A DNA stretch of 64,000 nt, taken from the NCBI RefSeq assembly GCF_029318685.1, contig NZ_CP119677.1, positions 4,641,001 to 4,705,000 on the forward strand. Reading direction: 5' to 3'. Origin of the DNA: Ruminiclostridium papyrosolvens DSM 2782 (GTDB taxonomy: Bacteria > Bacillota > Clostridia > Acetivibrionales > DSM-1351). Under the pieces are notes generated by a model. The model saw nothing but the letters and a program-made list of their open reading frames with translations. It ran no database searches and was not told the origin of the DNA. This document shows positions 1 through 8,406 of the stretch, piece by piece; position 1 is the stretch's first letter; the number at the start of each line of letters is the position of its first letter. The position numbers and the translations under genes were made by a program.

Positions 1-298
1 TAACCTCATATCCATTTCCAAGTCCATGAACACTTCCCTTTGAAATTGCTTCTACAGCAGCTTCAGTAACAACATCAGGAGCATGTCCCAATATAAGAGG
101 GCCTAAGCCTGAAGCACAGTCTATATATTCGTTACCATCAATGTCATATATCTTTGAACCTTTTCCATAATCATAGAATATGAAATCACTAAAAATTCCT
201 GCAGTGTAGTGAGCTATTAAGGATTGCTTACCTCTTTGAGCCAATTCATAGGAAGACTTATTTTTTTCTTTTAAATATAACGCATCTTTCCTTCTCAT
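1..298 (-). CDS. Class-III aminotransferase (glutamate-1-semialdehyde aminomutase-like), 3' part outside window
   Basis: About 99 N-terminal residues are visible, and the gene runs off the left edge. The start is an ATG at 298, preceded by GGAGGAACTATAA. The peptide begins [12 protein letters not shown] and continues with the N-terminal signature of PLP fold-type I class-III aminotransferases: a [10 protein letters not shown] segment, then [12 protein letters not shown] (the G-x-LG-H-P region). This segment binds substrate and the cofactor phosphate. The catalytic lysine lies beyond the window, so substrate cannot be judged. GSA aminomutases and related omega-aminotransferases share this layout. 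It is probably co-transcribed with the dehydrogenase-like gene immediately upstream (gap about 120 bp, same strand), which suggests a specialised amine or acyl-CoA pathway rather than heme synthesis. That last point is inference. Confidence 0.8.
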   Translation of the reverse strand, partial: MRRKDALYLKEKNKSSYELAQRGKQSLIAHYTAGIFSDFIFYDYGKGSKIYDIDGNEYIDCASGLGPLILGHAPDVVTEAAVEAISKGSVHGLGNGYEV

Positions 299-417
299 TT
301 ATAGTTCCTCCATTATGTTAACCATTGATATCAAATTAATAATTTCGAGTTATAAGCTTACCCCAACTTTCAATTGGATTTATATTACTTGCAGATAAAC
401 AACTTTTTGCTTTAACT

Positions 418-2061
418 TCAACTATAAAACTTTTTATGGTGCTTCTCCATGTCCAGTAGTATTTCAGGCATAGAGAAAGTACGTCCGTATATAGGCTCAA
501 GATAATTGCATATCTTAGAAATATTCTTTATTTCAAATAAGTCCATATACTTAAATATTTCACCGTCAACGCCAACGATTTCAATATCTTCCTTTGTAGC
601 AATACCAGCCTCCAGCAATCGTGATGCTTCAAGAAGTTTGGCAAACACAAAATATACTAAAGGTCTTACATAAGTATCCTTTGTCTCTATATAGTCTGAA
701 GCAAGTTTTTTAATCATACGTCTTATTGAAACATATATTTCCTTGTCAATTATGTCGTTAATAATAAGTTCTGTATTGGCTAGGTATGCTTTTTGAGTAT
801 ACATTCCAAAAACCATAGAAGGTTTTACTAAGGTTTTTGATATATCCTCAAGTTTATGAATAGGTGTATTAAGTAATATAGGTATTTCTGTACCAAACTT
901 CTGCTGAAGTATTTTACAGCTTTCTATCTTTTCATCCAGCATTTCTATTGTAAAATCCATAACCAAGTCTACTTCTTTTACATTTTCTTCATTAATAAAT
1001 ACTGTCTTACTTAATACCCTGTCGTATAAATCTTTGGTTGTATTTTTAATGTTATCAAAATACTCTTTACTTTCGTTTTCATCAAAATATAAGGTTGTGT
1101 CTCCTCTAAGAAGGGGGTAAAGAATGTTGTTATATATCGGATGAATTCCTTTGATATGTATTTTTTTAAATTCTTTGATTTGAAATCCTTCATCAGATAT
1201 GCTGTAGTCTTCAACTGAATCCTGCTGAATAACATTTAAAATATTATCAAATGTTAATTCGTCATAGGCATATTTGTTTATATAATTCGGTAGTCTGAAT
1301 TTGTCATTTCCTAACTTTTCACTTAATTGTATAAATACTTCCCTTGCTTCAATTAACTCAAACTTTGCTTCTTTTCCTAATGTCAGATTAAAAAAGAGTT
1401 TTGGACCCACCTTTGTTACAACTATATATTTAGACAAGTCCTTTAGTGTTATTATTTTTTCATCATAGAATTTTAGAAGGCACATAATACCAAACAATCC
1501 TATACGGTTATGTACAAACCCCGTACATTCTTTTACTACCCCTACACGTAAACCAGCTTCTGTAAAAAGAGTCTTGATTTTTTCTACAACCTCTTCAAAG
1601 CATTCAGAATGTGTTACAATCTCACCATTATTATTTCCATGCTCAATATCATATAAATAAATTCCAAGAAGTCTTGAAGGATTCTCTAAAACTGTGGCAA
1701 GTTCAGACGGGAAATACACTCTCCCACTTGTTAAAATGGGAGTATCTCTCAAGGAATTGTTTTCAATCTTCTTCAGCACCATCTGTTTACTTTCTTTAGT
1801 TCCATGAATTGCTTCTATAAGAAAATCAACATTTGATAGTTCTTCGTAGCTTTCAATCCATTCTATAGACTTGTCCTCAGTTGAAACTTCAACAAATTTT
1901 CCCTTTATATTTCTGATTCTTGTAATTCTTCTTTCAAGATTCCCGTCGTATTCGCCATTTTCATTAACATTTAAAACTTTAACATTGTAGTCTTTGTTTG
2001 AAAAATGAAAAGCTATGGCATTTCCTACATTGTCATTACCTACAATACCGACACAACTCAT
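418..2061 (-). CDS. 3-hydroxyacyl-CoA dehydrogenase-like protein, two-module
   Basis: The roughly 547-residue protein opens with a Rossmann NAD-binding motif (GIVGNDNVGNAIAFHF, residues about 5–20). It then has the 3HCDH N-terminal domain with the typical DFLIEAIHG segment and a C-terminal helical 3HCDH domain around 180–280 (ECTGFVHNRIGLFG). From about 350 a second, degenerate copy appears: VDLVMDFTIE, then a helical end with GIATKEDIEI-GVDG, as in 3HCDH C-terminal domains. Such enzymes oxidise 3-hydroxyacyl-CoA to 3-ketoacyl-CoA. The nucleotide motif departs from the usual GxGxxG, with N and D at two positions, so activity or cofactor may differ. ATG at 2061 follows GAGGTATGCAT; an ATG two codons upstream (2067) is an alternative. 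It lies between an aminotransferase and a dehydratase activase on the same strand. Confidence 0.75.
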   Translation of the reverse strand: MSCVGIVGNDNVGNAIAFHFSNKDYNVKVLNVNENGEYDGNLERRITRIRNIKGKFVEVSTEDKSIEWIESYEELSNVDFLIEAIHGTKESKQMVLKKIENNSLRDTPILTSGRVYFPSELATVLENPSRLLGIYLYDIEHGNNNGEIVTHSECFEEVVEKIKTLFTEAGLRVGVVKECTGFVHNRIGLFGIMCLLKFYDEKIITLKDLSKYIVVTKVGPKLFFNLTLGKEAKFELIEAREVFIQLSEKLGNDKFRLPNYINKYAYDELTFDNILNVIQQDSVEDYSISDEGFQIKEFKKIHIKGIHPIYNNILYPLLRGDTTLYFDENESKEYFDNIKNTTKDLYDRVLSKTVFINEENVKEVDLVMDFTIEMLDEKIESCKILQQKFGTEIPILLNTPIHKLEDISKTLVKPSMVFGMYTQKAYLANTELIINDIIDKEIYVSIRRMIKKLASDYIETKDTYVRPLVYFVFAKLLEASRLLEAGIATKEDIEIVGVDGEIFKYMDLFEIKNISKICNYLEPIYGRTFSMPEILLDMEKHHKKFYS

Positions 2062-2265
2062 ATGCATACCTCACAATTATTAATTGATAACATAAAGTGT
2101 TTACATTATTTTAATTTTCTTAATGCACCAAGGGTTTCAAGCTTTTTAAAATAAAAAAACAATGCCCCCTATCGATACTTAATCGGTTTTCCCAGATAAA
2201 TAATCCAAGAAAGAAAGGTGTCATTGTGATACAAACAAAATTTATTTAAGCAGAGCTTGTAAAAT

Positions 2266-3039
2266 TTATAAACCCGCTGCAAATAAAGCCGCACCTAATG
2301 CTCCGATAAAATCCAAATCATGTGGGACGATAATATTTTCTGAATTAAACAATCGTCCTATTGATTTTACCATTCCTTTACTTCTTGCAACTCCTCCGCA
2401 AAACATGATATCCTGTTCTACCTTTAAACGTCCTGCCATTCCTAGAATCTTTTCTGCTATTGAATTATGAATTGAATTAATAATATTCTCCTCTGAAACC
2501 TGCTGAGATACCAAGGATATTATTTCTGATTCAGCAAAAACTGCACATACGGTACTTATGGGAATTATTTTATCTGCTCTATCAGAATACTCGCTGAGCT
2601 TATCTACATCTATATTAAATACTTTTGCCACCATCTCAAGAAATCTTCCGGTACCCGCAGCACACTTATCATTCATTATAAATTCATCAACATCTCCTCT
2701 ATCATTAACTGTGATAACCTTTGAGTCTTGTCCTCCAATATCAATTATAGTTTTAACAGTAGGATGTGTGAATTTTGCACCTTTGGCATAACAACTTATT
2801 TCTGTAATATTTCTATTGGCAAAGGTTACAAATTTTCTTCCATAACCAGTAGAAACTATCGAAACTATTTCTTTATCACCAATGTCACTTTTTTTAAAAT
2901 TTGTATATCCAACTTCACTTGCTACTTTTATGTTTCCTGAAGTTAAAGTCTTATCTTTAAAAACAATTTCGCCATTTTCATCTATTACCACAAACTCAGT
3001 TGTAGTTGACCCTATGTCTATTCCTCCAAATAGCTGCAT
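2266..3039 (-). CDS. 2-hydroxyacyl-CoA dehydratase activator (BadF/BcrA-type ATPase)
   Basis: This 257-residue protein belongs to the acetate kinase/Hsp70-fold ATPases that activate 2-hydroxyacyl-CoA dehydratases or benzoyl-CoA reductases by ATP-driven one-electron transfer. Visible motifs are the phosphate-1 loop GIDIGSTTTEFVV at residue 6, IDIGGQDSKVI, the KCAAGTGRF motif, STVCAVFAESEII and FCGGVARSKG near the end. The cysteines of CAAGTG and STVC match the two that bridge a [4Fe-4S] cluster across the homodimer in the HgdC family. Length is normal. The start follows AAAGGGGATTAA. No dehydratase subunits are present in the window, so the client enzyme must be encoded elsewhere, possibly beyond the left edge. 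Confidence 0.88.
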   Translation of the reverse strand: MQLFGGIDIGSTTTEFVVIDENGEIVFKDKTLTSGNIKVASEVGYTNFKKSDIGDKEIVSIVSTGYGRKFVTFANRNITEISCYAKGAKFTHPTVKTIIDIGGQDSKVITVNDRGDVDEFIMNDKCAAGTGRFLEMVAKVFNIDVDKLSEYSDRADKIIPISTVCAVFAESEIISLVSQQVSEENIINSIHNSIAEKILGMAGRLKVEQDIMFCGGVARSKGMVKSIGRLFNSENIIVPHDLDFIGALGAALFAAGL

Positions 3040-3370
3040 TTAATCCCCTTTCTTAAAATAAACATTCTAGAACATAAAAACATTAAATATTAAAATTTGA
3101 TAGCGTTACTTTAGTTCCAGTATTATTATTTTTTATATATAATAACTTTAGATATTTACAAAAATCTTATCTGCTTAAAATCTGAATAACTAAGTCTTTT
3201 ATAAAGTAAAAAATGAACCGTTATACAAAATTATGTATATCATTCAAAGCATTATTTAATAGAAACAATCTACAATATAAATTTCATTCTATCCTGTAGA
3301 TATACCAGTATAAATCGTACTTTATAAACATTTTAAACAAGTTTAAGATTTTTATATTTATATCTTAAAG
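3040..3370. other. AT-rich intergenic region, no gene seen
   Basis: About 330 bp of very AT-rich sequence lie between the activase and a small hypothetical gene. No open frame with a ribosome binding site, no convincing hairpin-plus-T-run and no repeat shared with the rest of the window were found. Confidence 0.5.
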
Positions 3371-3697
3371 TTATATGTTATCTTCTGTAGGCATTTTAAA
3401 ATTAGGTAATACTGCTCTAGCCTGAGTCTTATCAAAAACTTCATTGAATCTCTCAATTTGCTCCTCTAAAGGAACTTTTTTTGTTTTAAATACCGTTTTA
3501 AGCATTTCTAACGCTTCCATCATTTGCTCTACAGTAGCGGTCTTGTTATTTCTCTCTAAATCATTCTGGATTTCTTGAATCTTGTTATAAGGCTCAATTA
3601 CTCCATCTCTATATTCATCATTATTCCAGTTTGAATTTCTGGTACAAACTACAATTCTTAGACATTCAGATATTACTGTTGGAACATATTCTCCCAC
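3371..3697 (-). CDS. Hypothetical protein, 108 aa
   Basis: I do not recognise this family. The start is GTG at 3697, preceded at good spacing by GAGGGGAAAAAA. The protein is soluble, with no signal peptide or membrane segment. The centre (residues about 38–85) is highly charged and probably helical, with Glu/Lys-rich heptad-like stretches. The N-terminal part carries RIVVCTRNSNWNNDE and the C-terminus ends in proline- and acid-rich residues. It is on the same strand as the activase downstream but separated by 330 bp, so co-transcription is doubtful. The good ribosome binding site and codon use support a real gene. Confidence 0.6.
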   Translation of the reverse strand: MGEYVPTVISECLRIVVCTRNSNWNNDEYRDGVIEPYNKIQEIQNDLERNNKTATVEQMMEALEMLKTVFKTKKVPLEEQIERFNEVFDKTQARAVLPNFKMPTEDNI

Positions 3698-4022
3698 TTT
3701 TTTCCCCTCTTTCTATTAATTTACTTAGTTAGATTATATACCTAACCCAATTTTTTTGTCAATTTTTTCTTTATATACTACATTATTGTTATGTTTCAAC
3801 TTAATAACACAACTAAATTCCACTTAATTCCCAGTTTTTCCGCAAAAATTAAGATAATATAGCCCTAAATCAGAATTTATGCTTCTACAAAAATCTACAA
3901 TTGTGAAATGAGGAGGAACTTACAAATCAAGAGGGTTATCCGGCAATGGAACTGCAAGGACTGAGCAAGGATTAATATGGATTCTAAAGAACAAATAAGT
4001 TTTATCTGTTTATTTTTATATG
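3698..4022. other. Intergenic region upstream of the small hypothetical gene
   Basis: This stretch is mostly AT-rich. Around 3900–3985 it is richer in G and contains AGGAGGAACTTAC, which looks like a ribosome binding site, but no reading frame of useful length follows on the plus strand. It may be a remnant of a decayed gene. Nothing firm can be assigned. Confidence 0.4.
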
Positions 4023-4056
4023 CAAAAAAAGACTTCTGAATTCTCAGAAGTCTTTT
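4023..4056 (-). terminator. Intrinsic terminator of the tRNA-fMet gene
   Basis: The stem GACTTCTGA pairs with TCAGAAGTC around an ATTC loop. It is flanked by A-runs on one side and T-runs on the other, so it could act in both directions. It lies directly downstream of the minus-strand tRNA. Confidence 0.85.
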
Positions 4057-4059
4057 TCA

Positions 4060-4135
<76 letters not shown>

Positions 4136-4375
4136 ATAACTGTATTTATAAGTATGCTCAGCAGTTAGAAGTTTTATTCATTACCGCCGACAACTATTAT
4201 AATTTAACACATTACTTTTGAAATTGCAAGTGTTATTTTAAAAGAATTTTTATTTTGCTATAAGGAGACAATATTCTAGATAAATTTACAAAAAGTATAT
4301 ACATTTTTCACAATAATGTTATTTAATTATATATGGTTATGCTTTTTAAAGTTAATAAATATAGGAGGATTTAAA

Positions 4376-5002
4376 ATGATTAAAAACCTTTGTAAAAAAA
4401 CAGCTTTTTTCATTATTACCGGACTTCTATTTACCGTCTTACTTTCCGGTTGTGGGAAGCCTGGTTCCCAGGGAAGTTCAGACCAGCCTTCCGGTCATCC
4501 AAATATTCAGTTTGAAATGGAAAACGGAGATAAGATGACTTTTGAGTTGTATCCGGAATACGCTCCAGAAACGGTAAATAACTTTGTTTCCTTAGCCAAA
4601 TCCGGCTTTTACAATGGCCTGACCTTCCACAGAATAATAAAGGGCTTTATGATACAGGGCGGCGACCCGAAGGGTGACGGTTCAGGAGGTTCTGATAAGG
4701 ATATAAAAGGTGAATTCAGCTCAAATGGCTTTACCCAAAACACATTAAACCACACCAAGGGTATTATATCTATGGCAAGAAGCGGTGATCCTAATTCCGC
4801 ATCCAGTCAGTTCTTTATAATGGACGGACCGGCCGCTAATCTTGACGGCGAATATGCTGCATTCGGCAAACTCATAAGCGGCGAAGAGACCTTGGACAAA
4901 ATAGCAAGTACCCCTGTAAAAGCAAATCCTAATGCTCGGGGGGAAGTTTCACTCCCCACGGAAAAAGTAGTTATTAAAGCAGTAACAATCCTCGAAAAAT
5001 AA
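4376..5002 (+). CDS. Peptidyl-prolyl cis-trans isomerase, cyclophilin-type lipoprotein
   Basis: This is a 208-residue cyclophilin that isomerises X-Pro bonds of exported proteins outside the membrane. The ATG at 4376 follows ATAGGAGGATTTAAA; an in-frame ATG at 4316 lacks such a site. Residues 1–27 form a lipoprotein signal peptide with lipobox LLSGC, predicting attachment via Cys-27. A short Gly/Ser/Pro linker follows. The cyclophilin core contains FVSLAKSGFYNGLTFHRIIKGFM (shown by its parts FHRI and GFMIQGGDPKGDG), SQFFIMDG and the FGKLISGEETLDKI segment; the catalytic Arg of FHRI is present. It is a single gene with a hairpin terminator just downstream. Confidence 0.93.
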   Translation: MIKNLCKKTAFFIITGLLFTVLLSGCGKPGSQGSSDQPSGHPNIQFEMENGDKMTFELYPEYAPETVNNFVSLAKSGFYNGLTFHRIIKGFMIQGGDPKGDGSGGSDKDIKGEFSSNGFTQNTLNHTKGIISMARSGDPNSASSQFFIMDGPAANLDGEYAAFGKLISGEETLDKIASTPVKANPNARGEVSLPTEKVVIKAVTILEK

Positions 5003-5007
5003 TTATT

Positions 5008-5062
5008 AAAAAGCATATTAGTCGTAAATATATAATATTTTTACAATTTAATATGCTTTTTT
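5008..5062 (+). terminator. Terminator after the cyclophilin gene
   Basis: AAGCATATTA at 5011–5020 pairs with TAATATGCTT at 5049–5058 around an AT-rich loop, and is followed by six T residues. Confidence 0.75.
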
Positions 5063-5067
5063 AATTA

Positions 5068-5111
5068 TTTAAACGTTTAAACTTGTATTGATGATAATAT
5101 TTCTATAAAAT
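5068..5111 (+). promoter_or_regulatory. Palindromic operator-like site plus sigma-A promoter
   Basis: A perfect 14-bp palindrome TTTAAACGTTTAAA (5068–5081), with a central CG as in LacI/CcpA-type operators, directly precedes TTGTAT (5083–5088), 17 bp and TAAAAT (5106–5111). The promoter drives the BtrH-N-type gene at 5177. The palindrome fits a cre site imperfectly, so the cognate regulator is unknown. Confidence 0.5.
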
Positions 5112-5176
5112 AACACTAAATACTCCAGTTTCTAAAACTAGCAATAACAGTATTAATTTACAGGTGGGGTTTTAAC

Positions 5177-6775
5177 ATGAATATTTCAAAACGGCTTGAT
5201 GTCGCACCCTTTCACAGCGACTTTGCCAATTGTTTAGAAGAATGTATGATTTCTGTGTCAAATTTCTATCATCGAGACTATATATTAATGTATTCCCAAG
5301 CATGGGGATTTTGGTTTGATACTAATAATTATAGAATAAACGGTACAGGTAATTCAATAAAGGATAACAGAGGCAAGGTATACGACCTATATCAACACTA
5401 TCACGGTATCAAAATAGCTTTTGAACATAATAACAATCCTAAAGAAGTAATAAATATTATATCAAATCATATTAGTATGGATAATCCCATGGGAGTATTT
5501 ATGGACACTTTCTATTATTCATGGGATCCAAACAAGAACCAACACGGAAAGCACTGGTTCCTAATAACAGGTGTTGATACGGAAAAAGAAGTTTTTTACT
5601 GCACCGACCCCTACTTTTTACAAAAAGATGCCATACTGGGCTTTAATGATTTTATAAACGGATATCTCGGAGTATTATTTACTTTTGAAATAACTAAAAG
5701 CGACATATCAAATTACGACTGGAAAGAGCTTATCTTAACCTTTTCAAAAAAGCTCAGCGGTGATAGCAGTAGTAATAATATTTTCAACAACATGGAATAT
5801 TTTGCCTCAAGTGTTGAAAACGGATTTTGTATAGAAAAAGAAACACAAGCATATAAAAGAGTTATTGACATGCCCTACTACGTTAACCTTCAATCAGTAA
5901 ATCGGGGAAGAGTTCAATATGCAAAATTCCTTGAGCATACAGCAGCAAAATACCATGTCCCCGAATTACTCCCCATTTCCGAAAAACTAAAACAGGCAGG
6001 CTACAAATGGGATGTATTGAGAGGCATTTTAACAAAGGCCATACTGACTAAAAATGAGGCAATAATTAAATCAAAAATTCCGCCGCATATCAGAGAAATC
6101 TCTGATATTGAAAAAGAAACTCTAAATCTTCTGATAAAAACAACAGCAAGTACTTCACATATTAGCAGCGATGTCTTGAAAAATATCGAAAGCACATCCG
6201 ATATATCTGAAGAGATAAATTTCAACAGTTACTCTTATTTAGATTTATCAAAATATTTCAACAATAATGGCTTTGGAGCTTTACTGGACGAAACCTGCAA
6301 ATCAAACCTCAATGGTGCAGGTATGTTTTTTGTATCTGAGGATATTCCTTCTAATGATATATGGGAAGTTGAAAACATGAGGTTTAAGTTTCCAAAGCTT
6401 ATTGAAGGCCGATGCGACAACCTTTCATGTTCTGGGCAGGAACTGGAGTTTTATCCCATTGATTGCAGCAATATTATGCTGCTTGGAACGGCAGACTTCG
6501 GAAGTTTTAAAGAATCAATAACTCTAAGGTATATTGACGGTAGTACTGAAGAAATTAATATAGGCTTTACAGAATTGGTTTTTTCCCCTTTGTATGGTGA
6601 AACTGTCGCATGGGAAGGCAGAGCTTGCGAACGGCTTGACGGCAAAATGCAGGTTCATAACTCCAGAGTAAAAATATTTGCAAAAACCTATAGGCTGAAC
6701 AAACCGGGCAGAGTAAAAGGTATATCCCTTCCCTACCTTCCCAATATGCATATATTCGCTATTACAATGGTATAA
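5177..6775 (+). CDS. BtrH N-terminal (papain-like C39 fold) protein with C-terminal jelly-roll
   Basis: The protein has 532 residues. The N-terminal ~170 residues match the BtrH-N layout: DVAPFHSDFANCLEECMISV with a Cys, a YSQAWGFWFD segment, and then KHWFLITGVDTEKEVFYCTDPY supplying the His and Asp. Together these resemble a C39-type cysteine peptidase or acyltransferase. BtrH itself transfers an acyl side chain in butirosin synthesis, and relatives occur in many peptide and antibiotic clusters. The middle (about 190–350) is helical. The C-terminal ~180 residues look like a galactose-binding-like jelly roll of the type found in glycosidases (NNNGFG, LLGTADFGSF, YIDGSTEEI, AWEGRACERLDG). There is no signal peptide, so it should be cytoplasmic. 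The gene has its own promoter and no biosynthetic partner beside it. The function is not established. Confidence 0.65.
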   Translation: MNISKRLDVAPFHSDFANCLEECMISVSNFYHRDYILMYSQAWGFWFDTNNYRINGTGNSIKDNRGKVYDLYQHYHGIKIAFEHNNNPKEVINIISNHISMDNPMGVFMDTFYYSWDPNKNQHGKHWFLITGVDTEKEVFYCTDPYFLQKDAILGFNDFINGYLGVLFTFEITKSDISNYDWKELILTFSKKLSGDSSSNNIFNNMEYFASSVENGFCIEKETQAYKRVIDMPYYVNLQSVNRGRVQYAKFLEHTAAKYHVPELLPISEKLKQAGYKWDVLRGILTKAILTKNEAIIKSKIPPHIREISDIEKETLNLLIKTTASTSHISSDVLKNIESTSDISEEINFNSYSYLDLSKYFNNNGFGALLDETCKSNLNGAGMFFVSEDIPSNDIWEVENMRFKFPKLIEGRCDNLSCSGQELEFYPIDCSNIMLLGTADFGSFKESITLRYIDGSTEEINIGFTELVFSPLYGETVAWEGRACERLDGKMQVHNSRVKIFAKTYRLNKPGRVKGISLPYLPNMHIFAITMV

Positions 6776-6783
6776 CGCTAATA

Positions 6784-7044
6784 CTAACTTTTTCCATCCT
6801 TGTACCCTTCTATGTATAAAGCCTTGAATACTAATTCGGATATTTCGTTGTTCAATTTATCGTATACTTCCAGAAGTTTTAGCTTATCTTCGTCACATAA
6901 ATCACCGGCTATCCGCTTTCTGATTTCAATTAATTGATTCTGAAGTTCCATATAACTTATATTTAGACATTCTCTGTTGCATACGGAAGTGATTCTGCCT
7001 TCTATGATACTATCAATTAATTTACCCCTGCTTTGGTTTCCCAT
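6784..7044 (-). CDS. Small hypothetical protein behind a LexA-type box
   Basis: The 86-residue, mostly helical soluble protein has a two-helix centre (LQNQLIEIRKRIAGDL … LKLLEVYDKLNNEISE) and an ending, YIEGYKDGKS, reminiscent of small clostridial proteins of DUF6809 type. I cannot assign a function. The start at 7044 follows TTGGAGGTAAAAGGCTG. A promoter (TTGAAT-N17-TATACT) and a palindrome GAACATATGTTC precede it, implying SOS control. It sits at the downstream end of the phage-tail lysis genes on the same strand, with no clear terminator between, so it may also receive tail-operon transcription. Confidence 0.65.
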   Translation of the reverse strand: MGNQSRGKLIDSIIEGRITSVCNRECLNISYMELQNQLIEIRKRIAGDLCDEDKLKLLEVYDKLNNEISELVFKALYIEGYKDGKS

Positions 7045-7098
7045 CAGCCTTTTACCTCCAATTTAATTAGTACTCGCACTTATTCCTTGTCATAAACA

Positions 7099-7149
7099 GA
7101 ACATATGTTCTTATTTATATAGTATAATACTCTTCTTAGTTTCATTCAA
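7099..7149 (-). promoter_or_regulatory. Promoter with LexA/SOS-box palindrome
   Basis: On the minus strand TTGAAT (7144–7149), a 17-bp spacer and TATACT (7121–7126) make a good sigma-A promoter. The perfect palindrome GAACATATGTTC at 7099–7110 lies just past the expected start of transcription. It matches the GAAC-N4-GTTC core of Firmicutes LexA (DinR) boxes. Confidence 0.6.
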
Positions 7150-7195
7150 CCCCTTTTCCATTGTTTATTTATAAATACAATTATGGTAAACTCTG

Positions 7196-7366
7196 TTACG
7201 CTTTGTTTAGCTTTACTGCAAAGAAGAAGGAAACCGCCATTGTAGTCAAAGGTACTATTTCCTTGGCCTCCAGCTTTCCTGTAACAATGCATCCTATCAA
7301 TGCTCCTACCAGAACAAAAGTAACTATTGTTTTTACATCAATCAGCTTTGCTATTTTCTCTTTCAT
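7196..7366 (-). CDS. Small holin-like membrane protein, 56 aa
   Basis: The frame starts with ATG at 7366 after AAAGGAGAACGGCT and overlaps the endolysin stop by an ATGA junction, so translation is probably coupled. The peptide begins MKEKIAKLIDVK. Two hydrophobic stretches follow (IVTFVLVGALIGCIV and VPLTTMAVSFFFAV), separated by a short charged turn, and the end is basic (KLNKA). Size, topology and position directly after an endolysin fit a phage holin that lets the enzyme reach the wall. The family is assigned by context, not by a conserved motif. Confidence 0.7.
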   Translation of the reverse strand: MKEKIAKLIDVKTIVTFVLVGALIGCIVTGKLEAKEIVPLTTMAVSFFFAVKLNKA

Positions 7367-8061
7367 AGCCGTTCTCCTTTCATTCTCTCAACTATATTCA
7401 TTACGAAATCAGGGAAATATTGCTCTGTTTTAAGCCTTTCCAACCATATGTCAGGATTTTTCTGAGTAGCCCCAACAGTTTCCTCTGCCGACTCAAAGTT
7501 ATTGCCAAGGAGCTTTTGACATATTTTCAGCATTTCTTGTGCCTTTCTTTTGGTTTTGGGGCCTGCAATCCCGTCTATAACAAGTCCCGTCACAGCTTGA
7601 AACTCTTTTACTGTCATTTCTTTTTTCACTCCTTTGAAAACGCTGTCCCTTATTGCTTCTTTTTGAGACAAACTTAGCCCATTGTGTTCCAATAGCTGAA
7701 CATGCCATGGTTCATAGCTCATGGGCTTTACAAGTCCGTATTTTTTCAGTTCTTCATTTCCAAGCAACTTAAACCAACTGTCGCAGATGTCCATTGCTAT
7801 ACAAAAGCAATGATTGCTTTTTCCGTATGCAGCCGCAAGGCACTCTCCGTTTTTACTGTATACGGAGCCGTCTTCTCTCTGTCGGCTGCCATAATTATCT
7901 GCCAAGACCTCTTTTGATATTATCTTCTGCTTCTCAACACTCCTGTAGCCGGAGGTACAGAGACAATCCCGTCCCTTTGCAATACACAATATATTCACAG
8001 CGTTTATTAGTTTTGGATATACACAGGTTTCGTCCTGGTACTTAAACTTTACACAAGGCAT
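7363..8061 (-). CDS. Endolysin: M15/VanY-type peptidase with peptidoglycan-binding domain
   Basis: The protein has 232 residues. The N-terminal ~130 residues form an M15-type D,D/L,D-carboxypeptidase or endopeptidase: TSGYRS, then SNHCFCIAMDI (metal-binding His and Asp of the SxHxxGxAxD motif, with Cys in place of the usual Gly) and MSYEPWHVQL (second His). Residues about 148–178 match a PG_binding_1 repeat (TVKEFQAVTGLVIDGIAGPKT). It cleaves peptide stems in peptidoglycan to release tail particles after holin action. There is no signal peptide, as expected for a holin-dependent lysin. It is flanked by xhlA upstream and the small holin downstream. Confidence 0.85.
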   Translation of the reverse strand: MPCVKFKYQDETCVYPKLINAVNILCIAKGRDCLCTSGYRSVEKQKIISKEVLADNYGSRQREDGSVYSKNGECLAAAYGKSNHCFCIAMDICDSWFKLLGNEELKKYGLVKPMSYEPWHVQLLEHNGLSLSQKEAIRDSVFKGVKKEMTVKEFQAVTGLVIDGIAGPKTKRKAQEMLKICQKLLGNNFESAEETVGATQKNPDIWLERLKTEQYFPDFVMNIVERMKGERL

Positions 8062-8072
8062 CTTATCTCATC

Positions 8073-8327
8073 TCACTTTCCCGAAAATTTTAAAGCCCCT
8101 ACTATGGCCCCGATTACTGTTATTGCCGTAGTAAGTGCCTTGATAAGCTCCAGTACAATTGGAGACCATGTTTTGGTTTCTCCTTCGTTCCTCTTTTTGA
8201 TATCTGTTTTTATTTCCGTCAAATCCTCTTTTATTTCCTTAACGTACACTTTTGTCTCGGCGTGGTTTTGCTCCAGCGTTCTGATTCTCTCCTCATTTAT
8301 ACAACGATAGCCACACTCTCCGGTCAT
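8073..8327 (-). CDS. xhlA: XhlA-like hemolysin/holin-associated protein
   Basis: This is an 84-residue protein. The ATG at 8327 follows AAAGGAGGCGTGCCA; a longer frame upstream overlaps a hairpin and is unlikely to be translated. Residues 10–48 form a charged coiled coil (RIRTLEQNHAETKVYVKEI). The C-terminal ~25 residues are one membrane segment (ALTTAITVIGAIVGALKF). This coiled coil plus single C-terminal membrane anchor is the XhlA pattern of PBSX-type lysis modules, where XhlA works with a holin at the membrane. Its place directly before the endolysin supports this. Confidence 0.8.
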   Translation of the reverse strand: MTGECGYRCINEERIRTLEQNHAETKVYVKEIKEDLTEIKTDIKKRNEGETKTWSPIVLELIKALTTAITVIGAIVGALKFSGK

Positions 8328-8356
8328 TGGCACGCCTCCTTTTAACTTTAAAGTAA

Positions 8357-8386
8357 AGAGGACTACCCATTTCTGAGTAGTCCTCT
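8357..8386 (-). terminator. Hairpin between fibre genes and lysis genes
   Basis: AGAGGACTAC at 8357–8366 pairs with GTAGTCCTCT at 8376–8385. Read on the minus strand it is followed only by a mixed TTTACTTT tract, so it is a weak terminator or an attenuating or processing hairpin upstream of xhlA. Confidence 0.5.
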
Positions 8387-8406
8387 TGGTGCATAATATT
8401 ATCCTT

